Shown here in pieces: positions 41,727-45,816 of a stretch of 45,816 nucleotides of DNA (the stretch's first letter is position 1; every line of letters begins with the position of its first letter). Position numbers and translations under genes: made by a program. This stretch comes from Elusimicrobiota bacterium (GTDB taxonomy: Bacteria > Elusimicrobiota > Elusimicrobia > Elusimicrobiales > UBA9959), in the NCBI GenBank assembly GCA_016209085.1, contig JACQWV010000019.1:1-45816 (forward strand), read 5' to 3'. The notes below the pieces were generated by a model. It made no database searches and was not told the DNA's origin. It was given only the letters and a program-made list of their open reading frames with translations.

Positions 41727-42936
41727 AGAATACAGGAAAATAGCCGGCTCAAACGCAATAGACGAAATCCAACTGATAGCGGACAGGCTAAAAGGAAAGA
41801 CCGTTTTGCACGTCAATTCAACCGCCGTTGGCGGTGGAGTCGCCGAAATACTCAACCGCATGATTCCCATGATGACGGAACTGGGACTCAAACCGAAATG
41901 GGAGCTTATAAAAGGCGGAGACGATTTTTACGCGGTGACAAAAAAATTTCACAACGCCCTTCACGGACACGAACAGGATCTGACCCCGAAAGACTATCAG
42001 GTTTACAAAGACACCCTAAAAATGAACATGGAAGGCATGAGTCTTGACTACGACATGCTGTTCATACACGATCCCCAGCCTGCCGCTCTCATAGAAAAAA
42101 GAAATTCTTCAAAAAATAAATGGATATGGCGATGCCACATTGACATTTCGCACCCGGCGGAGGAAGTCTGGGATTTCCTTAAACAATACGTCCTCAAACA
42201 CGACGCAATGATAATTTCCGCTCCGAATTTTTCCCAGAAAATCCCTATTCCCCAGATGCTGGTGCCTCCTTCAATAGACCCCCTGAGCGACAAAAACAAG
42301 GAGCTTTCGGACGAGGAAGTAAAAAAAATAATGGCGAGGCTCCAAATCCCGACTGACAAGCCCCTGATTACGCAGGTCTCCCGTTTTGACAGATTAAAAG
42401 ATCCGGTCGGCGTACTAGAGGCATTCAAAAAAATACAGCATTACGTTACGGCAAGGCTTCTTCTTGTGGGAGGCCCCGCCGACGATGACCCTGAAGGCGC
42501 CGCTGTGCTTGCGGAAGTCAGGCAGATGGCCGACGGAAATCCTGATATAATCATTCTATGCCTGCCGCCCACGAGCAACATTGAAATAAACGCTATACAG
42601 AGAGCATCAAGCGTGATACTGCAGAAATCCCTTAAAGAAGGATTCGGGCTTACGGTTTCAGAAGCGCTTTGGAAGGGAAAGCCTGTCATAGCAGGAGCTG
42701 TCGGAGGAATACCTCTTCAGATAACGCACAAATATTCAGGAATACTCGTGCGCTCAATAGACGGAACAGCCTACTGGATGAAAAGACTCGTGCACGAGCC
42801 GGAATATGCCAGAAGACTGGGCGAAAACGGGAGGGAGCACGTAAGAGAAAATTTCCTTTTAACCAGGCACCTGAGAGATTATCTTCTTATTTGTCTCTAT
42901 CTTGAATCCGGCAAAGAGACTTTTATCCGTTTGTAA
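41719..42936 (+). CDS. treT: Trehalose synthase TreT-type GT4 glycosyltransferase
   Basis: TreT reversibly makes trehalose from NDP-glucose and glucose in one step. The N-terminal domain has VLHVNSTAVGGGVAEILNRMIPMM and WIWRCHIDISHPAEEVWDFL. The C-terminal GT4 domain has QVSRFDRLKDPVGVLEAFKKI, LVGGPADDDPEGAAVL and KEGFGLTVSEALWKGKPVIAGAVGGIPLQI. The 405-residue length fits. It ends the plus-strand operon. Presence beside OtsAB gives two trehalose routes. A trehalose-degrading direction is possible. Confidence 0.87.
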   Translation: MLEEYRKIAGSNAIDEIQLIADRLKGKTVLHVNSTAVGGGVAEILNRMIPMMTELGLKPKWELIKGGDDFYAVTKKFHNALHGHEQDLTPKDYQVYKDTLKMNMEGMSLDYDMLFIHDPQPAALIEKRNSSKNKWIWRCHIDISHPAEEVWDFLKQYVLKHDAMIISAPNFSQKIPIPQMLVPPSIDPLSDKNKELSDEEVKKIMARLQIPTDKPLITQVSRFDRLKDPVGVLEAFKKIQHYVTARLLLVGGPADDDPEGAAVLAEVRQMADGNPDIIILCLPPTSNIEINAIQRASSVILQKSLKEGFGLTVSEALWKGKPVIAGAVGGIPLQITHKYSGILVRSIDGTAYWMKRLVHEPEYARRLGENGREHVRENFLLTRHLRDYLLICLYLESGKETFIRL

Positions 42937-42937
42937 A

Positions 42938-42966
42938 AAAGGAAAAAAAGGGGACACATCCCCTTT
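42938..42966 (-). terminator. Intrinsic terminator for the sugar ABC operon
   Basis: Minus strand AAAGGGGA-TGTG-TCCCCTTT (8-bp stem, 4-base loop), followed by a T-rich tract TTTTCCTTTTTT. It overlaps the stop codon of the ATPase gene and lies between convergent genes. On the plus strand it has no T run, so it stops minus-strand transcription. Confidence 0.75.
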
Positions 42967-44038
42967 ATCCGGGAAACAAATGAATCTTGTCCGGATTGAA
43001 CCTGATATTCAGTTCATCGCCTTCTCCGGGTCTGACTACGCTGGTCAGCACGCACACGTCAAAATCCCCGCAGGACGCATAAAACAATGCGTCTTTTCCG
43101 AGCAGTTCAGTTGAAATCACTCTGGCTTTGAAAGAATCTGTCTGCGCGTTTATTTCAATCTCAAACGGTCTTATTCCCAGAATGCACGCTCCCGGAGCAA
43201 CGTCTGAACCCGGCCTCAAACCTATCTTTTTGTCCCCGGAAACAAAATAAAAATTTCCATGGCCTTTTTCAACCCTGCCGCTGATTAAATTCATCGGAGG
43301 AAAACCTATGAAGCCGGCTACAAAAGTGTTCGCCGGTTTTTCATAAAGCTCCATGGGAGAGCCGACCTGCTGGAGATACCCGTCTTTAATCACCGCCACC
43401 CTGTCTCCGAGGGTCATTGCCTCAATCTGGTCATGGGTTACATAAACCGTGGTAACTCCTATTTCTCTCTGCAGTTTTTTAAGCTCTACGCGGGTGGAGG
43501 AGCGAAGCTGAGCGTCCAGATTGCTCAAAGGCTCGTCAAACAAAAGAACGCTTGGTTTTCTGACTATCGCCCGCGCTATCGCGACCCTCTGTCTTTCTCC
43601 GCCGGACAATTCAGCAGGCTTTGAACTTAAATGTTTCGTAATTTTGAGCATTTCAGCGCTTTTGAGTACCGCATTTTTTATAAAATTTTCGCTTTCTTTG
43701 GCTATTCTCAGCGGGAACGCTATGTTCTCAAAAACCGTGAGATGCGGATATAGGGCGTAACTCTGAAAAACCATTGCCACGTTTCTGGCTTTGGGCGGAA
43801 CGAATACTTTTTTACCCGGAAAAGCTACGAGTTTTTCTCCAAAAGTTATTTTCCCGGAGGTCGGCTTTTCCAGTCCCGCTATCAGATTGAGCAGGGTGGA
43901 CTTTCCGCAGCCGCTTGGCCCTAATAAAACGAAAAATTCGCGGTCATTGATTTCAAGACTTATGTCTTGCAAAACCAAAACCTCGCCTCTCTTGATAGAA
44001 GAAAATTTTTTCTGGATGTTTTCAAGTTTTATTTTCAT
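42965..44038 (-). CDS. Sugar ABC transporter ATP-binding protein (UgpC/MsmK/MalK type)
   Basis: Energises uptake by the adjacent permeases. The start is the ATG at 44038 (MKIKLENIQKKFSSIKRGE). The 39 extra track residues overlap the permease gene in another frame. Walker A is GPSGCGKSTLLN, signature LSGGERQRVAIARA, Walker B VLLFDEPLSNLD. A C-terminal TOBE/regulatory domain follows (LGIRPFEIEIN). The 357 residues fit the CUT1 class, so substrates are di- or oligosaccharides or polyols. Context suggests trehalose or maltose. Confidence 0.93.
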   Translation of the reverse strand: MKIKLENIQKKFSSIKRGEVLVLQDISLEINDREFFVLLGPSGCGKSTLLNLIAGLEKPTSGKITFGEKLVAFPGKKVFVPPKARNVAMVFQSYALYPHLTVFENIAFPLRIAKESENFIKNAVLKSAEMLKITKHLSSKPAELSGGERQRVAIARAIVRKPSVLLFDEPLSNLDAQLRSSTRVELKKLQREIGVTTVYVTHDQIEAMTLGDRVAVIKDGYLQQVGSPMELYEKPANTFVAGFIGFPPMNLISGRVEKGHGNFYFVSGDKKIGLRPGSDVAPGACILGIRPFEIEINAQTDSFKARVISTELLGKDALFYASCGDFDVCVLTSVVRPGEGDELNIRFNPDKIHLFPG

Positions 44039-44040
44039 GG

Positions 44041-44865
44041 TTATCCTTTTACCGCGCCTCTGGTCAGCCCTTGAATTATGTGTCTCTGGAAAATCAGAGT
44101 CAGCACAACCACGGGTATTATGGTTATTGCAGAGGCCGCCATGATGTTTCCCCACGGTATTTCGCCGTGAAGCCCTTCAAACAGGGCTATGCCGACCGGT
44201 ATTGTTCTGGCATTGTGGTCAATGGTTAAAATCAGGGCAAAAATGAATTCGTTAAAAGCGAAAATAAAAGATAACAGAAGGGTTGAAAAAAGTCCCGGCA
44301 GGGCTACCGGAAATATCACCTTGAAAAGGATTTGCAGTTTTGAACATCCGTCAATCACGGCTGCTTTGTCAAGCTCCTTTGGTATCTGGGCGAAATAACT
44401 TACCAGTATCCACAAGGACAGGGGAAGTATCCACGCAATATATGGAAAAACAAGAGCTGTATAAGTATTAATTATCCCGATTTTTGCCATTATCTCAAAG
44501 AGGTATCCTATCAGACTAATCTGTGGAAACATGGATATGGCAAGTATAAAAAGCAGGATAAAAGTCTTGCCCTTCATCTCAAGCCTTGTTATCGCGTATG
44601 CAGCAAGAGCGGCTATCACAACCGTTACAAAGGCTGAAATTGCCGATACTATCAGACTGTTTTTCAGATAATCAAGGAAGTGAAGCGATTTAACTCCAAG
44701 TATTGATTTATAATTTGATGCGGTAAGACTTAAGCCGGTTGAAAGAAAATCAGGATTAAAATTTAGGCTTGTCAGAAACATGTACGCAAAGGGAACGAGT
44801 GAAAAAAGAAGCACAAAGACTGAAAACACAATAGTCAGAACAGATTGAATTTTTTCTTCAGTCAT
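44041..44865 (-). CDS. Sugar ABC transporter permease (MalG-like)
   Basis: Second membrane subunit of a CUT1 sugar importer. The best start is the ATG at 44865 (MTEEKIQSVLTIVFS), which overlaps the stop of the upstream permease as ATGA. Six hydrophobic segments are visible, with the EAA loop ELDKAAVIDGCSKLQILFKVIFPVALPGL that contacts the ATPase. The 274-residue length is typical. It lies two bases before the ATPase gene. Confidence 0.93.
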   Translation of the reverse strand: MTEEKIQSVLTIVFSVFVLLFSLVPFAYMFLTSLNFNPDFLSTGLSLTASNYKSILGVKSLHFLDYLKNSLIVSAISAFVTVVIAALAAYAITRLEMKGKTFILLFILAISMFPQISLIGYLFEIMAKIGIINTYTALVFPYIAWILPLSLWILVSYFAQIPKELDKAAVIDGCSKLQILFKVIFPVALPGLFSTLLLSFIFAFNEFIFALILTIDHNARTIPVGIALFEGLHGEIPWGNIMAASAITIIPVVVLTLIFQRHIIQGLTRGAVKG

Positions 44866-45746
44866 AACGACTCTGCGAATTTGCTGCATTTCACGTAAAA
44901 AACAGACAGACTTAGGGAAACGATAAAAAGCGCTATTGAAACAGCGCTGCCGTATCCGAAATCTCCTCCGAGAAAATATTTATACGCGTAGAGCGAAAGC
45001 GAAGTGGTCGCTCCGCCGGGCCCTCCGCCTGTCAAGACATATATCACGTCAAAAACCCTCAAAGAATCTATTGTCCTGAACAATAAGGAGACGACCAAAA
45101 CCGGCTTAAGCAGAGGAACCGTAATCTTGAAAAAAGCCTGAATAAAATTCGCCCTATCAATCTTTGCCTGAGAATACAAATCCTGCGGTATTGCCTGCAA
45201 TCCTGCAAGAACTATTATCGCCACAAACGGAACCGTCTTCCAGACGTCGGCCAGAACTATTGCCGCAAACGCGGCCAGATTTGTGCCAAGAAAATTTATT
45301 GGCGCGTCAGAAAACCCTAATCCGGTTATCACGCAATTTGCAAGTCCGTAATTGTAGTTGTAAATCAATTCCCAGATGCGTCCGCTTATTACCGAAGGTA
45401 TTGCCCAGGGTATCAAGACAGAGGCTCTCAAAAGTCCTCTCATCGGGATGTTCTGATTTAGAAGAACGGCAAAAAGCACGCCGAGCATCAGTTCAAGAGG
45501 CACTGAAACGCATATAAACAGAATTGTGAAGCGCAGGGACTGCCAGAAGCCGGCGTCTGCCAAAAGTTCCCTATAATTCTCAAACAGGATAAACTTTCTT
45601 TTCAGAAAAATTATGTCTCTTGAAAAACTGGTCCAGAAAGTTCCGATTATCGGCGAAAACACGAATATAAAAATTAAGGCAGCAAGAGGTAGTATGAATA
45701 AATACGGCTTCAATTCTTCCGATACTTTAAATTTCATAATTTTCAA
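44862..45746 (-). CDS. Sugar ABC transporter permease (MalF-like)
   Basis: First membrane subunit of the importer. The 294-residue protein has about six hydrophobic segments starting with LFILPLAALIFIFVFSPIIGTFWTSF and an EAA loop IPQDLYSQAKIDRANFIQAFFKITVPLLKPVLVV. YVLTGGGPGGATTSLSLYAYKYF is a CUT1 hallmark. It is followed by the MalG-like gene with ATGA overlap. The ATG three codons in is an alternative start. Confidence 0.93.
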   Translation of the reverse strand: MKIMKFKVSEELKPYLFILPLAALIFIFVFSPIIGTFWTSFSRDIIFLKRKFILFENYRELLADAGFWQSLRFTILFICVSVPLELMLGVLFAVLLNQNIPMRGLLRASVLIPWAIPSVISGRIWELIYNYNYGLANCVITGLGFSDAPINFLGTNLAAFAAIVLADVWKTVPFVAIIVLAGLQAIPQDLYSQAKIDRANFIQAFFKITVPLLKPVLVVSLLFRTIDSLRVFDVIYVLTGGGPGGATTSLSLYAYKYFLGGDFGYGSAVSIALFIVSLSLSVFYVKCSKFAESL

Positions 45747-45756
45747 TTACTTTTAA

Positions 45757-45816
45757 CTATTTGTATCTTGCTGAGAGTTTCTCAATGTCTTTTTCAAGTC
45801 CGGCAAGCGCTTCCTC
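45757..45816 (-). CDS. C-terminal end of a probable sugar-binding protein (partial)
   Basis: The last 60 bases on the minus strand code for EEALAGLEKDIEKLSARYK followed by a TAG stop. The sequence runs off the window edge. This lies immediately upstream of the two permeases, where a periplasmic substrate-binding protein gene belongs, and such proteins often end in a helical Lys/Glu-rich tail. Identity is inferred from position. Confidence 0.5.
   Translation of the reverse strand, partial: EEALAGLEKDIEKLSARYK

Noticed and set aside
44039-44155. Extra 39 N-terminal residues of the ABC ATPase in the ORF track
   Set aside because: They overlap the permease gene in another frame and precede the normal family start MKIKLENIQ.

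Overview
The window is a bacterial chromosome segment, probably from an uncultured Gram-negative (diderm) lineage. It encodes heptose isomerase GmhA, an Omp85-type barrel, RseP, several exported proteins, and many repeat-derived gene fragments of the kind seen in environmental metagenome-assembled genomes (Omnitrophica/Elusimicrobia-like). The taxonomic guess is inference only. I saw no rRNA, tRNA, CRISPR array or prophage.

From 112 to 34548 every convincing gene is on the minus strand except one possible plus-strand remnant (7246-7542). Read in the direction of transcription, the backbone is the widespread translation/isoprenoid/envelope super-operon: rpsB-tsf-pyrH-(gmhA)-frr-uppS-cdsA-dxr-rseP-ispG-proS, then rimP-nusA-infB-rbfA-nrnA-truB-ribF. 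Between proS and rimP, which are close neighbours in many bacteria, lies an island of about 14.7 kb. It holds a three-subunit xanthine-dehydrogenase-type molybdenum hydroxylase, a metal-dependent cyclase-family hydrolase, a nitrilase-family amidase, and homologues of the three subunits of oxamate carbamoyltransferase (AllF/FdrA, AllG/YlbE, AllH/YlbF). Together these look like an anaerobic route for breaking down a purine or other cyclic amide, with energy recovered as carbamoyl phosphate. Accessory cassettes interrupt the catabolic set: an ORF6N/membrane protein/GIY-YIG trio, a nucleotidyltransferase pair, and a four-helix-bundle gene.

From 34549 to 34957 is a divergent regulatory region with a GTAGGGG-type hairpin element and a possible bidirectional promoter. 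Plus-strand genes follow: nadE, an Omp85-like barrel, and a trehalose locus. That locus contains a HAMP-sensor/trehalose-phosphate-synthase fusion, OtsB, a DUF5752 protein and TreT. Converging on it from the right edge is a minus-strand sugar ABC transporter (UgpC/MsmK-type ATPase, two permeases, and the last 19 residues of what is probably the binding protein).

The spacers are unusual. Many hold about four tandem copies of a 6-8 bp unit whose sequence differs from spacer to spacer. Several gene ends, and false gene starts in the ORF track, are made of repeat DNA. A palindromic repeat sits in-frame in both tsf and rpsB. A 31-bp perfect palindrome lies inside the ORF6N gene and persists, with compensating changes, in a decayed copy 2.8 kb away.
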